Source of the DNA: Martinezella rhizogenes
GTDB lineage: Bacteria; Pseudomonadota; Alphaproteobacteria; Rhizobiales; Rhizobiaceae
Direction: 5' to 3'
Assembly: GCA_013322215.1 (NCBI GenBank)
Contig: JAAMEZ010000041.1
Coordinates: forward strand, 62,001 to 126,000
Length of the DNA: 64,000 nucleotides
This document shows, one piece after another, positions 54,334 through 63,148 of this stretch. Positions within the stretch are counted from its first letter, which is position 1, and each line of letters opens with the position of its first letter. The position numbers and the translations under genes were made by a program. The notes under the pieces are model-generated. The model saw only the letters and a list, made by a program, of their open reading frames with translations, ran no database searches and was not told the DNA's origin.

Positions 54334-55905
54334 ATGGAGAACCAGAACACTCCGGTTGAGGCGATAGAAAGAAAGCTCAAAAGCAGCTGGCTTCACTCCC
54401 TCCATGTCAGAAAAATCCTCCCTTCACCCTTCTTGGGAGGACCTTACTCTTACATCACTGAGGAAACCGATGTCGGCCAAGAAGCAGACTGCATTCGAGG
54501 CCATTCCGTCACTCCACTGCCAGAAGATGAAGGCATGGTATCACATCATATGCAGCAGGTCTTTTGTTCAACGCACCAGCCAGCGGCCCATGACCATGTA
54601 GATGCGTTTGCTTTAAGAGCAGCACCGGAACCGGCCGTCATTCCTGATGAAGATATTGCCGACAAATCTTATCGTCCATTCGCCAGTTCGGAGAACAGCT
54701 TGACGGATATCCTCATGCGCATGCCCCTATCCACGCGAAACGCTTGGGCCACTCAAGCGCGCAAGGAAAGAGACGACGCCTTTCGAGTTATTCTTGAACT
54801 CCCCAGCCTGCCCAAAGAAGTTAAAAAGTACCTGCGTCGCAGCGCGCAATCCATTCAAACGCAAGAAATGAGGTGGCAACTAAAATGCCACCTACCCCTT
54901 TCGGAGAGGGGTCTGTTCTGGCTTTGGTTGGTCATAATGCAGTTGGCGGTTGTCCTGCCCGACATAGTATCTGCCTCACTTGGAGCGGAAGTTGCCGTCT
55001 TGCGCTCTGGGCCTATTACTCTGCAAACACAGCTTATGGTGCTTGCGATTTTTGATTATCCTTGGGCGGACACGAGGCTCGCCGCTCACCTGGCTTGCGA
55101 AGTCTTCCTCGGAGGATTGCCAGTTTTAATTTTTGGCTTATTCGCCATTGCTATGCCCCAACATGAGGGAACCACATTTCACACCGCCAAAGATGTAGCA
55201 TGGAAGGCGTCACTATGCATTCTGTGGCAAATGCTGATGCAGAACAGGAAGAACATCCGGGATTTATTAAAATACTCTTTCTTGCGGATGAAAAGGATTT
55301 CTACAGCTCAGAGTTCCGATTTCACTTCTGAATACACAAGATTGAGGAATTCCAGCACCATCATCTATTCCTGGCTCGACACCTTTGAGGTGAGTAACCG
55401 TCTCCGTATTCAGATCGGTTACCACAAACAAGACCATGAAGATGCCCTGAGGGTTCTCCGGTGGGTCGGCCATATTGCCGACGATAAAGACCGCAATCCT
55501 CGGGGAGGCAAAGCAGGCATACTAGTAGCAATCCTGACGATGGCTGGCCTGATATGCCTCTCTACGTTTCCAACCGATGCCTATTCAGGCCTTATTGCGG
55601 CGGCCAATCTTGTGCCGTTAGCTGCGCGGGCCGCTGTTGACGTTATGGATAATTCGCAAAGCTCGCACGATCTGTTGCGCCTTTTCACCGCAACCGCCGG
55701 CGTAAGTTTTCCAAGCACTTTATTCGTGCTGGGCAATTCGAGTTACTGGCTTCTGACGAAAAAATCTTTTCTTGCTGGGTTCGCCAACATTCATTTCTGG
55801 ATAGCCTTCGTACTGATCTTTTTCCTGAGCCTTTTTCCCAAACTTTGGGGGAGACTATTCATGCACGTTGGCTCGAGACTCCTCAATGATCGTTCAGGAG
55901 CTTAA
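54334..55905 (+). CDS. T-DNA polytopic membrane protein, function unknown
   Basis: A 523-residue protein from ATG 54334; the open frame begins slightly earlier with a TTG that plants would not use. It is not a RolB-family protein. The first 200 residues are hydrophilic and helical (NSLTDILMRMPLSTRNAWAT). Then come hydrophobic segments: FWLWLVIMQLAVVLPDIVSA, LPVLIFGLFAIAM, AGILVAILTMAGLICL, GLIAAANLVPLAARAA and FWIAFVLIFFLSLF, so at least four or five membrane passes. It may be the C58 gene called c or b. No enzyme motif is visible. It lies in a cluster of plast genes read mainly the other way. Confidence 0.72.
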   Translation: MENQNTPVEAIERKLKSSWLHSLHVRKILPSPFLGGPYSYITEETDVGQEADCIRGHSVTPLPEDEGMVSHHMQQVFCSTHQPAAHDHVDAFALRAAPEPAVIPDEDIADKSYRPFASSENSLTDILMRMPLSTRNAWATQARKERDDAFRVILELPSLPKEVKKYLRRSAQSIQTQEMRWQLKCHLPLSERGLFWLWLVIMQLAVVLPDIVSASLGAEVAVLRSGPITLQTQLMVLAIFDYPWADTRLAAHLACEVFLGGLPVLIFGLFAIAMPQHEGTTFHTAKDVAWKASLCILWQMLMQNRKNIRDLLKYSFLRMKRISTAQSSDFTSEYTRLRNSSTIIYSWLDTFEVSNRLRIQIGYHKQDHEDALRVLRWVGHIADDKDRNPRGGKAGILVAILTMAGLICLSTFPTDAYSGLIAAANLVPLAARAAVDVMDNSQSSHDLLRLFTATAGVSFPSTLFVLGNSSYWLLTKKSFLAGFANIHFWIAFVLIFFLSLFPKLWGRLFMHVGSRLLNDRSGA

Positions 55906-56360
55906 TATTTTGTTGGTCCACTTCACCTGGAGGGAGAAAAACGCGTGATCCAAAAAAACCACCGCACAATGTATCTTCACACAAAAGCATCACGGCAGTC
56001 ATTCACGTTTTAAAAAGATTCTATTATTACTTTACATATACGGAGCTCATTACATCTTCCTCTAAGAGAAACTGTCATTGCATCAGCATAAAAGCGTCTT
56101 GTTTATGGGCCGTTGCTCATCTCATTATGATTACATAACGTTATACGCAATACAAAAATCCATATGCAAAAGACATACAATAAAATAAACACCCAGCGTA
56201 CAGATCATAATACGCAGATTGAAAATCTGACATTACAATTTATTTATAGTGAATCCGCGGGCAAAAAGCCGACCAAGCGTAAGCGCCATTAGATATATTC
56301 GGACCTTTTAACTTCACTCCCTTTCAGCCCCAGATATTGGGCCAGTAAACTCATTTGCCA
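55906..56360. other. AT-rich convergent 3' spacer
   Basis: No gene; the ends of the membrane-protein gene and the next plast gene meet here. Confidence 0.5.
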
Positions 56361-57044
56361 TCAAAATAACAGCTTGAGACGGTAATTGAGAAGCTTCAAC
56401 AAACAATTTCTGAGTTTCTCTTTACGGCTCCTATCTTCAAAAAGAGCCCGCCCCACACAAAGTATTTCGCAGCAAAAGGCATCCGTTTGCGACGGTGCCA
56501 AGAAACTATAGATACCATTCTTCGTGTGCCAATAGCTCGACTCCTGAAGCGAACTGGTTGGCAAGAATGCGATGTATGCATCCAAATCGTTCTTCCCGCT
56601 GCAGGTATTCACACAGGCCTGATTTTGCCAGACACTCATATCATCTCTCGTTACCCCCTCAGCATAGGGTGGAACTGTGCAAATCACCACGCCGCGATTC
56701 GAAATGCCCTCATAGAATCGTTTGGTTGCACAACTTCTCATCTCTTCGAACGAGCAATAAACATACATCGGAGAACCTTTGAGTATCAGGTTCATCGGCT
56801 CGAGTGTCGGCCCATGCAAGCAGGGCGCGTCTGCAAAGCGATTCAGCGCGTCATCAATGTCAGAATCTGGAGAGTTAAAAAGATTGGCGACTAAATCAAC
56901 CCAGGAGCGCTGCGCGGAGGCAACCGTGTTCTGCACGAAATAGCAGTAATCTTCTTCAGCTACGCTCAGGACGGGTTTAAGTACCTCCCGTTCTCTTATC
57001 TCCCAGGTATCGACTATGTCGAACACGGGTCGTTCGTAGTACAT
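56361..57044 (-). CDS. RolB-family T-DNA protein, gene 5-like (possible c')
   Basis: A 227-residue plast-family protein very similar in layout and sequence to gene 5: RPVFDIVDTWEIREREVLKP, SPMYVYCSFEEMRSCA, VPPYAEGVTRDDMSVWQNQA, LDAYIAFLPTSSLQ and CCEILCVGRALFED. The similarity suggests a duplication of gene 5. By place near the left border it may be gene c' or b. A minus-strand TGTATAGA near 57131-57138 could serve as TATA box. Confidence 0.76.
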   Translation of the reverse strand: MYYERPVFDIVDTWEIREREVLKPVLSVAEEDYCYFVQNTVASAQRSWVDLVANLFNSPDSDIDDALNRFADAPCLHGPTLEPMNLILKGSPMYVYCSFEEMRSCATKRFYEGISNRGVVICTVPPYAEGVTRDDMSVWQNQACVNTCSGKNDLDAYIAFLPTSSLQESSYWHTKNGIYSFLAPSQTDAFCCEILCVGRALFEDRSRKEKLRNCLLKLLNYRLKLLF

Positions 57045-57698
57045 TCTGCACTTTGGAGGTGCTTCCCAGGTCCCCCTGCCAATCTAGCGACTTTAACTGC
57101 AGAGCGCGCGTCCGTAAAGTATGAGGCTTCTATACACTGCCGCAGATAATAAAAATTAGTAATGTCGGCAAAAATACAGGGCCTCTAGAATAATAATTCA
57201 ACCATAACGCAATAATTTCAAGAAATTTCCTTAGTCATAATAGCCGATATTATAATATTAGTCTCTTCTTTATAGGCATCATCCTTTTATAATTATGCAC
57301 CTCCATCTGCCGACAGCGAAAACGTGTTTGTACTAACATCAAATGATAAACGTGCTCCTATATAAGAAATACTTTCGGCGGCCTAGATTGAAAGAAGTCA
57401 GACCCGTCGAACAGTACGATTTGAAAATTCTGGTATCCACTGCCATTGCGGCCGACACTGACCTTAGCTTTCAAAAAAGGAGCGGGATTCCCGCGCATGC
57501 TTATATCATGATGAATTTAAGACGCTATTCCTCAACTTCCAGCTGGCAGTCTTGTCTTATACATTTAAACTGGGCAAACGACCTGTGTAGCGCTTGCTAT
57601 AACAAACTAAACCGCGCTCTTTCTGTGCGGCTGCGATCATTCGGTACCCTCCTGCTCTAGCCCGAACCGACGTTTCGAACACACGCTTTTCTCGAAAT
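57045..57698. other. Divergent promoter region before acs-like gene 2
   Basis: No supported gene. A 105-codon frame at 57343-57660 has no recognisable features. TATATAAG near 57357 is far from the next ATG. Confidence 0.45.
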
Positions 57699-59063
57699 AT
57701 GGATGTAGGTTCATCTTTTTCTTTCTTTTGATTTCCGGTTCATTCCGAGTTTTTAACCGGTTTTTTTCAGGTACTCTGTCAGCGCAAACCCTTCCCAGTG
57801 AAGGATACAGGATGGCCCAGGTGGGAAATCCAGTGGGATCTCCCAGCAGGCGTAACTTCAGACGAGGTGCTTGCTCGTCATTCGGTACCACACCTTCTTG
57901 AACGCCTTGAAGAGCAACTGCCCCTTCAAGTCATAGAACACCGGGGCATGTACAACTTGGGGAAGGGCGTACAGGAGTGTACCGAAACCTCATTACTGAC
58001 TGCCCTCGGAGGGATGGAACGGCGAAATCTTTCTGAATTGGATACGACACTAACTTCTGACAATTTGCCCGTTGTGTCTCACGACTTCAATACCTGGCGG
58101 ATTTCCACGTTACCGGATAGACTGATCCGAGAACTCCATTCAGCAGATGTTAAGAATATACCGGTGATCATTCGAGAGGTTTCAAATGGTGAGATCACAG
58201 AATCATACACCGTAACAAACGACATCATCCCTTTTCTTGAGCCTCTTTTGGATAAGGTTTTCGACGTCAATCCAGGCGCAACCTTCTTTTTAGATGGTCG
58301 CGACTTTGAAGCCCACATTATCACTGCTTGGCTAAGCCGCCGTCCGAAATACCGTCAACGTGTGGTCCTTCTCTTTTACACCTTCGAGTACTCCAGCGGC
58401 GAAGCGTTCTTTGACGCGGTCAAACAGGTTAGCCCTGAGCCTGATTGGAGGGAAACCGTCGCGCTCATGCCGGTGATTTTTCCTCAAGAACTTCCGAGGT
58501 TGGCAAAACTGATCGATCTTAGCGACATCGCCGTCGAGGACCTTTATGAAGGCGGCAAAATCTGGATCGATTCGATGCTCAGGCAGCCGATGAGAGTGGT
58601 CGCAGTTCACATTGTGATGGCCAGGGTAAAACCTGAGCAGCTGGGCCTCTGTGACAAACCGGAAATCGTTAGAGCCTTCAACGCAGATTACGCCGCAGTA
58701 CGCCTTGCCTATTATGTGAAGGACAATCCAGAAGTGCGAAAGATGCGTCCACACCTTAAGCTGGCAACTGCAACAAGATGCTACGATTTCTCCGCTCAAC
58801 TGGAAAATGGCGAGAAAGCAGAATTTTCAATTAACATCAGGACAGGGAGACCGATGCCACGCGAGACAGATGAACGAAAGTACATTCGCCGTGGCTATGG
58901 AATACCCGGCAATGCAGCAGCGATTGCCGACTGGGTTATATCAGACCGATCTGAGGATGAGATGTCATTCTGGGAATGGCGTAACAAAGGCGTTCCCCGC
59001 AGGGTTGATCACCACTGCCCCCATCTCGACGTTATAGAGCAAGATGGAAAATCTGTACCGTGA
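57699..59063 (+). CDS. Agrocinopine-synthase homologue 2, predicted with one short intron
   Basis: The second copy of the family and nearest gene to the left border. The main frame (from GTG 57798, MKDTGWPRWEIQWDL if initiated there) has VIEHRGM, ELDTTLTSD and VVSHDF like copy 1, followed by FFLDGRDFEAH and RCYDFSAQLENGEKAEFSIN. No in-frame ATG precedes it; a TGA lies at 57729. Splicing out 57705-57770 (GAT|GTAGGTT ... TTTTTTCAG|GTA) joins ATG GAT to the main frame and gives a 432-residue protein starting MDVLCQRKPFPVKD. In C58 the corresponding pair is acs and gene a. Confidence 0.85.
57705..57770 (+). other. Predicted intron in agrocinopine-synthase homologue 2
   Basis: A 66-base, T-rich segment with donor GAT|GTAGGTT and strong acceptor TTTTTTTCAG|GTA. 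If kept, the frame from ATG 57699 meets TGA after ten codons. It sits at the same protein position and phase as the intron of copy 1. Confidence 0.65.
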
Positions 59064-59424
59064 TATTATTATAGAATCCCGTATATCAGACATAGGAAGT
59101 AAATTATGTTATCTATCTATTCTCTGTAATATTGAATTACTTATATAATTTTCATATTTTATAATAGTCTATATATCTTGGTATATAAATGTATTTATAA
59201 CTTTAAATAACTCGTAAAATAATTATAACTGTAATGACTCCGCGCAATATTTACACATAGACACACACATCATCTCATTGATGCTTGGTAATAATTGTCA
59301 TTAGATTGTTTTTATGCATAGATGCACTCGAAATCAGCCAATTTTAGACAAGTATCAAACGGATGTGAATTCAGTACATTAAAAACGTCCGCAATGTGTT
59401 ATTAAGTTGTCTAAGCGTCAATTT
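59064..59424. other. AT-rich spacer inside the left border
   Basis: No gene; the 3' end of the last T-DNA gene and 360 bases of AT-rich DNA before the left border. Confidence 0.5.
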
Positions 59425-59449
59425 GTTTACACCACAATATATCCTGCCA
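59425..59449 (-). repeat. LB: T-DNA left border repeat
   Basis: A 25-bp border repeat: the plus strand starts GTTTACACCACAATATATCC and the other strand reads TGGCAGGATATATTGTGGTG, the classic left-border form. It matches the right border at most positions. Confidence 0.95.
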
Positions 59450-59882
59450 CCAGCCAGCCAACAGCTCCCCGACCGGCAGCTCGGCACAAAATCACCACTC
59501 GATACAGGCAGCCCATCAGTCCGGGACGGCGTCAGCGGGAGAGCCGTTGTAAGGCGGCAGACTTTGCTCATGTTACCGATGCTATTCGGAAGAACGGCAA
59601 CCAAGCTGCCGGGTTTGAAACACGGATGATCTCGCGGAGGGTAGCATGTTGATTGTAACGATGACAGAGCGTTGCTGCCTGTGATCAAATATCATCTCCC
59701 TCGCAGAGATCCGAATTATCAGCCTTCTTATTCATTTCTCGCTTAACCGTGACAGGCTGTCGATCTTGAGAACTATGCCGACATAATAGGAAATCGCTGG
59801 ATAAAGCCGCTGAGGAAGCTGAGTGGCGCTATTTCTTTAGAAGTGAACGGTTGACGATATCAACTCCCCTATCCATTGCTCA
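59450..59882. other. Region just outside the left border
   Basis: No supported gene in about 430 bases. It joins the T-DNA to the acc-like remnants. Confidence 0.5.
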
Positions 59883-60212
59883 CCGAATGGTACAGGTCGG
59901 GGACCCGAAGTTCCGACTGTCGGCCTGATGCATTCCCGGCTGATCGACCCTGCCGCTATTGCCCGCCAGGCCGACCTCGATGCGATGAACATCGAGATAT
60001 ACCACTTCGCCAGCGGCGAGGCGCGCCAGCTTCGAGACAAGGGCTTCGCGGCATTCTGCTACCTGCCAGCCGGACATCATGAAAAGCTGATGCAGTACGG
60101 CATCAATGTCGAAGCTCAGGTTATCCAGGGAATCCGCGACGGGGAGCTCGACCAGTTTCTCGGAGACGATGTCGCACAGGTTGCAAGGCTGAAAGAAGAA
60201 GCAAATGGCTGA
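59883..60212 (+). pseudogene. accF: 3' fragment of accF-like agrocinopine phosphodiesterase
   Basis: An open frame without a proper beginning: coding resemblance starts near 59883 (PNGTGRGPEVPTVGLMHSRL) and runs to the stop at 60212. The length of about 109 residues and the overlap with an accG-like gene fit the C-terminal end of AccF, which splits agrocinopine. The upstream part of the gene is missing. ATG 59928 is internal. The assignment rests mainly on the neighbour. Confidence 0.55.
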
Positions 60213-60660
60213 TCAGAATATGCCAAAGTCTGCCGAGCAGGATACCGCTGCCATTGTCGAGAAGATCGCCCGCAAAGCCGGCGAGCGTGCCCTCGATCAC
60301 TTTCGTTCCCTGTCGAGCCTTCCCGTCGAGACAAAGGGACACCTCGACCTCGTTACCGAGGCCGACAAGGACGTTGAGGCATTCCTGATTGGCAGCTTGC
60401 GGGAGGCGTTCCCCGATGATGGCATCATGGGTGAAGAAAGTGGCGAGATTCCTGGCGCCTCCGGGCGCGTGTGGGTCATCGATCCGATCGACGGAACATT
60501 CAACTTCGTCCGCGGCGGCCAGAATTGGGCGATCTCGATTGGTCTGTACGGGAACCGTCGTCCGTCATTCGGCGTGATTTATGCACCTGTTCGAGATCTG
60601 ATTCTGGTCGGCGGCAAGACCGTTCCAACACGGTTGAACGGTCACCCGCGCCAGGGATGA
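60205..60660 (+). pseudogene. accG: 3'-truncated accG-like sugar-phosphate phosphatase
   Basis: A 151-residue inositol-monophosphatase-family fragment. The metal-binding motifs are present: LVTEADKDVE, GEESGE and WVIDPIDGTFNFVRG. The protein stops after YAPVRDLILVGGKTVP, where the family normally continues for about 100 residues, so the second half of the active site is lost. In agrocinopine catabolism AccG removes phosphate from the sugar phosphate freed by AccF. The start overlaps the accF-like stop. Confidence 0.7.
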
Positions 60661-60696
60661 CCGCTACGCTTTCTCAATTCGAGGGTGGATCACGCC

Positions 60697-61224
60697 ATGC
60701 CCGGTGAACCTGCAGGACAAACAGCTTTAGCACGACTGGCAATGGTAGCTGACAAGCTCTGGACCGGCGAAATCAGGACCCAGTACGCCGCTATTTGCTA
60801 TCGGCGAACCGATGACAGTTCAGGCCCAATCGAGGTTCTCCTTATTACCAGCCGGGGTACCGGGCGCTGGGTCATACCCAAAGGTTGGCCAATGGCGAAA
60901 AAGAAGCCGCATGAGGTCGCAAGCCAGGAAGCCTGGGAGGAGGCTGGTGTCCGGGGACGCGTCCGAAAAAAGGCTTGGGGTCATTACACCTACGTGAAGA
61001 GGCTTGGTGACGGCGAGTTCATTCCGGCAATGGTCCAGGTCCATCTTCTCGATGTCCAGCGGATGGAAGACGACTTTCCGGAACGCCATCAACGCGACCT
61101 TCAATGGTTCAGTCCCCGTCTGGCGGCATCGGCGGTCGGCGAGCCGGAGCTACGCGGCCTCTTTGCGAGGCTCGAAGAACGAGAAATCCAACGGGCCGCC
61201 GCCGTCGCCTCCAAAGCGGGTTAA
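60697..61224 (+). CDS. Nudix hydrolase
   Basis: A 175-residue Nudix hydrolase. The Nudix box is visible as GWPMAKKKPHEVASQEAWEE followed by AGV, with Gln in place of the usual Arg of REuxEExGu. Diphosphoinositol-polyphosphate-type members of this size occur in rhizobia. Substrate unknown. It follows the truncated accG directly and may be complete. ATG 60697 is preferred over GTG 60685. Confidence 0.8.
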   Translation: MPGEPAGQTALARLAMVADKLWTGEIRTQYAAICYRRTDDSSGPIEVLLITSRGTGRWVIPKGWPMAKKKPHEVASQEAWEEAGVRGRVRKKAWGHYTYVKRLGDGEFIPAMVQVHLLDVQRMEDDFPERHQRDLQWFSPRLAASAVGEPELRGLFARLEEREIQRAAAVASKAG

Positions 61225-61247
61225 GCGCCTCAGAACTGGAAATCATT

Positions 61248-61979
61248 ATGAACAATATTATCGCAACGGGCTTCAATACGGCATCGACGGACGGCGAGCT
61301 TGACAGCCTCGAGAGAGAGCTGCGCCGCCTTGAGGCAATCGGCGTCGACACGGTCGAACTCGCCCTTTCCAGCCTCGATCTGATCGCGGGTGGCCGCATC
61401 GTCAAAGAGCGTGCCGATCGGCTCAGAACCCTTCTTGAGACGTTTTCCTTCCGCTATACCGTGCACGGCCTCGTGTCCTCGAACTTCATGGACCCGGCAA
61501 CGCGCCGGCACCAGGTCGATGCTGCAAAGGCACTGGTCGAGATTTGCGACAGCATCGACGCCCGCGTTCTCGTCCAGCACGCGGGCTTTCTGCGCGCCGA
61601 TCAGATCGCTCAACGCGCCGGCGCTGACGAGCGTCAATGCGAAGCGCTGCTCGAATTGGGCGAGCATGCCAAAGCGTACGGTATTCGCATCGCCTTTGAG
61701 AATATTTTCACAACGGAGCCGGGCCAGTATCGTCAGACTCCGGCCGAAGTTGCCGCAACGGTGAAAGCCGTCAATCATCCGGATGTCGTAGCCCTGATCG
61801 ACTTCAGCCACGCCTACCTGGAATCCAACTATCGCGGCCTCGATTTCCGCGATCAGTTGCGCGCCATGGCCCCGGTCCTTGGGGCTCCCGGTCGCCGACT
61901 GTCGAGGCGGACCGCGACGACAAGGATAGTTGTAATCACAGATGGGGGTATGGAATGCAGCACTGGCTGGACAAGTTGA
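61248..61979 (+). pseudogene. 3'-truncated sugar-phosphate isomerase/epimerase
   Basis: A TIM-barrel isomerase of the xylose-isomerase-like family, starting MNNIIATGFNTASTDGELDS. The barrel motifs RVLVQHAGFL-type strand, IRIAFENIFT and VVALIDFSHAYL are in place. After DQLRAMAPVLG the sequence changes to an unrelated Arg/Thr-rich tail that runs 25 bases into traR, so the last barrel strands are lost. A deletion seems to have joined it to traR. Confidence 0.7.
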
Positions 61980-62284
61980 CCGATCTTGCCGCAATCGAGG
62001 GCGATGAATGCATCCTGAAGACCGGGCTCGCGGACTTCGCCGAGCATTTCGGCTTCACCGGTTTTGCCTACCTTCACATCCAGCACAAGCATATCATCGC
62101 GGTGACCAACTATCACCGCGAGTGGCAATCAACCTATTTCGACAAGAAATTCGACGCCCTCGATCCGGTCGTCAAACGCGCAAGATCCAGGAAGCATGTC
62201 TTCGCATGGTCGGGGGAGCAGGAACGGCCGGGGCTGTCGAAGGAAGAGCGCGCCTTCTATGCGCATGCGGCCGATTACGGCATC
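61955..62284 (+). pseudogene. traR: traR 5' fragment (quorum-sensing activator), cut by IS66 remnant
   Basis: The first 110 residues are plainly TraR: MQHWLDKLTD, GFAYLHIQHKHIIAVTNYHR, FDKKFDALDPVVKRARSRK. Signal-contact residues Tyr53, Trp57 and Asp70 are kept. After residue 110 (ADYGI) the frame enters IS66-derived antisense DNA and reads on to 62638. The rest of the ligand domain, the main dimerisation helix and the HTH domain are missing, so it cannot activate tra genes. An intact traR must lie elsewhere on the plasmid if transfer is regulated normally. Confidence 0.88.
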
Positions 62285-62392
62285 TTTGCGCAGCTCATTC
62301 TTGACCAATGCCGCCAATCCATCATGACCTTTACGGAAGTCGACCGGCTTGGTCGCGACCATGATCCGTACGCGGTTCGACGGAAAGATCAT
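62285..62392 (-). pseudogene. tnpB: IS66 tnpB fragment
   Basis: MIFPSNRVRIMVATKPVDFR and then GHDGLAALVKNELRKD are the conserved start of IS66 TnpB. The sequence then becomes antisense traR. The ATG overlaps the tnpA stop as ATGA, the normal IS66 coupling. Confidence 0.85.
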
Positions 62393-62777
62393 GCCGGAAC
62401 CGCGCAGGCACGCGCAATAGCGGCAATGCGGGCGGCAGACGCACCTTCTTCCAGGCGGATGGTGACAGCGCCGACGATGATCTCAGGGCGGCTAGTTTTA
62501 TTGATCAGCGGCTCCGCAACGGGTGGATCGATGACTACCGCTGCGAACTCCACTGGGTCATCGGGTGCAGGTAGAACAAGCTTGCCCTGCCGCGCCATCG
62601 TTCGCCAAGTCGAAAGGCGGTTCGCCCGCAATCCATAGCGCTCGGCGCCCTCATTCACCATCGCGCGCCAGGTCTCAAGCTTTCCGAAACGATCTGCGCC
62701 TTGACCTCGTCCGGCCAATGCCGGTGAATCTCACGTCCAGACTTCCTGGTTGTGAGAAACTCCAATGTACTCTCCAT
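62389..62777 (-). pseudogene. tnpA: IS66 tnpA, frameshifted
   Basis: From ATG 62777 the protein reads MESTLEFLTTRKSGREIHRH, then WPDEVKAQIVSESLRPGA and soon stops. The rest (AERYGLRANRLSTWRTMARQ to the end at 62389) continues in another frame. The shift lies in the CG-rich run at 62661-62669, where two extra bases (or one missing) explain it. Confidence 0.82.
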
Positions 62778-62860
62778 GGAGAAACTCCCGTTGCTCGTCC
62801 ATGGAAAGCCGATCACAGATTAGGGCGGCGAGAACAACGGGGGGGGTAGGACATCGGTTA

Positions 62861-63148
62861 CGCTGAAGCCCTGTTTTCCGGCATAGGTATCGCGGGGCCG
62901 CACGACACGGCAGGTGGGCTTTGATGAGACACTCACGGCATTGCTCCTATGGGCTGGCGGTTCAACATAGCTACATTGCAAGCTACACAAACGTTCTCGC
63001 AGAGTCATCTAATATGCGTAGAGGCTGCGCAGCGGGATGTCACAACTCTGAACTATTCCTCGAGCATCACCTCGAAGTGGTGTGTTCCGCACATCTTGGC
63101 CTGTTTCAATCAAGCCACTGGGTGGACACTTGAATCGGTAATTTCATT
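62861..63148. other. Spacer between IS66 remnant and Vir gene
   Basis: No supported gene. Short frames on both strands lack recognisable features. Confidence 0.5.

Larger units (their letters stand above)
34972..59449. other. T-DNA, about 24.5 kb
   Basis: The segment between the two 25-bp borders, transferred to plant cells. Between genes it is AT-rich, genes are separately promoted on both strands, and several have plant-type TATA boxes, unlike the tightly overlapping operons outside it. The gene content is that of a nopaline T-DNA. Confidence 0.94.
62285..62860 (-). mobile_element. IS66-family insertion sequence remnant
   Basis: Minus-strand IS66 genes: a frameshifted tnpA followed by the first 36 codons of tnpB, ending abruptly at the traR junction near 62285. 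tnpB beyond that and the whole of tnpC are missing. The right end near 62860 is an estimate; I could not fix a terminal repeat. Confidence 0.75.

Noticed and set aside
57343..57660. A 105-codon frame before acs-like gene 2, considered as its first exon
   Set aside because: The short exon at 57699-57704 explains the start better and matches copy 1; this frame ends before the donor site.
61955..62638. Reading the broken traR as a TrlR-type inhibitor gene
   Set aside because: TrlR keeps most of the ligand and dimer domain; this fragment stops at residue 110, so I record it as a pseudogene and only mention the possibility.
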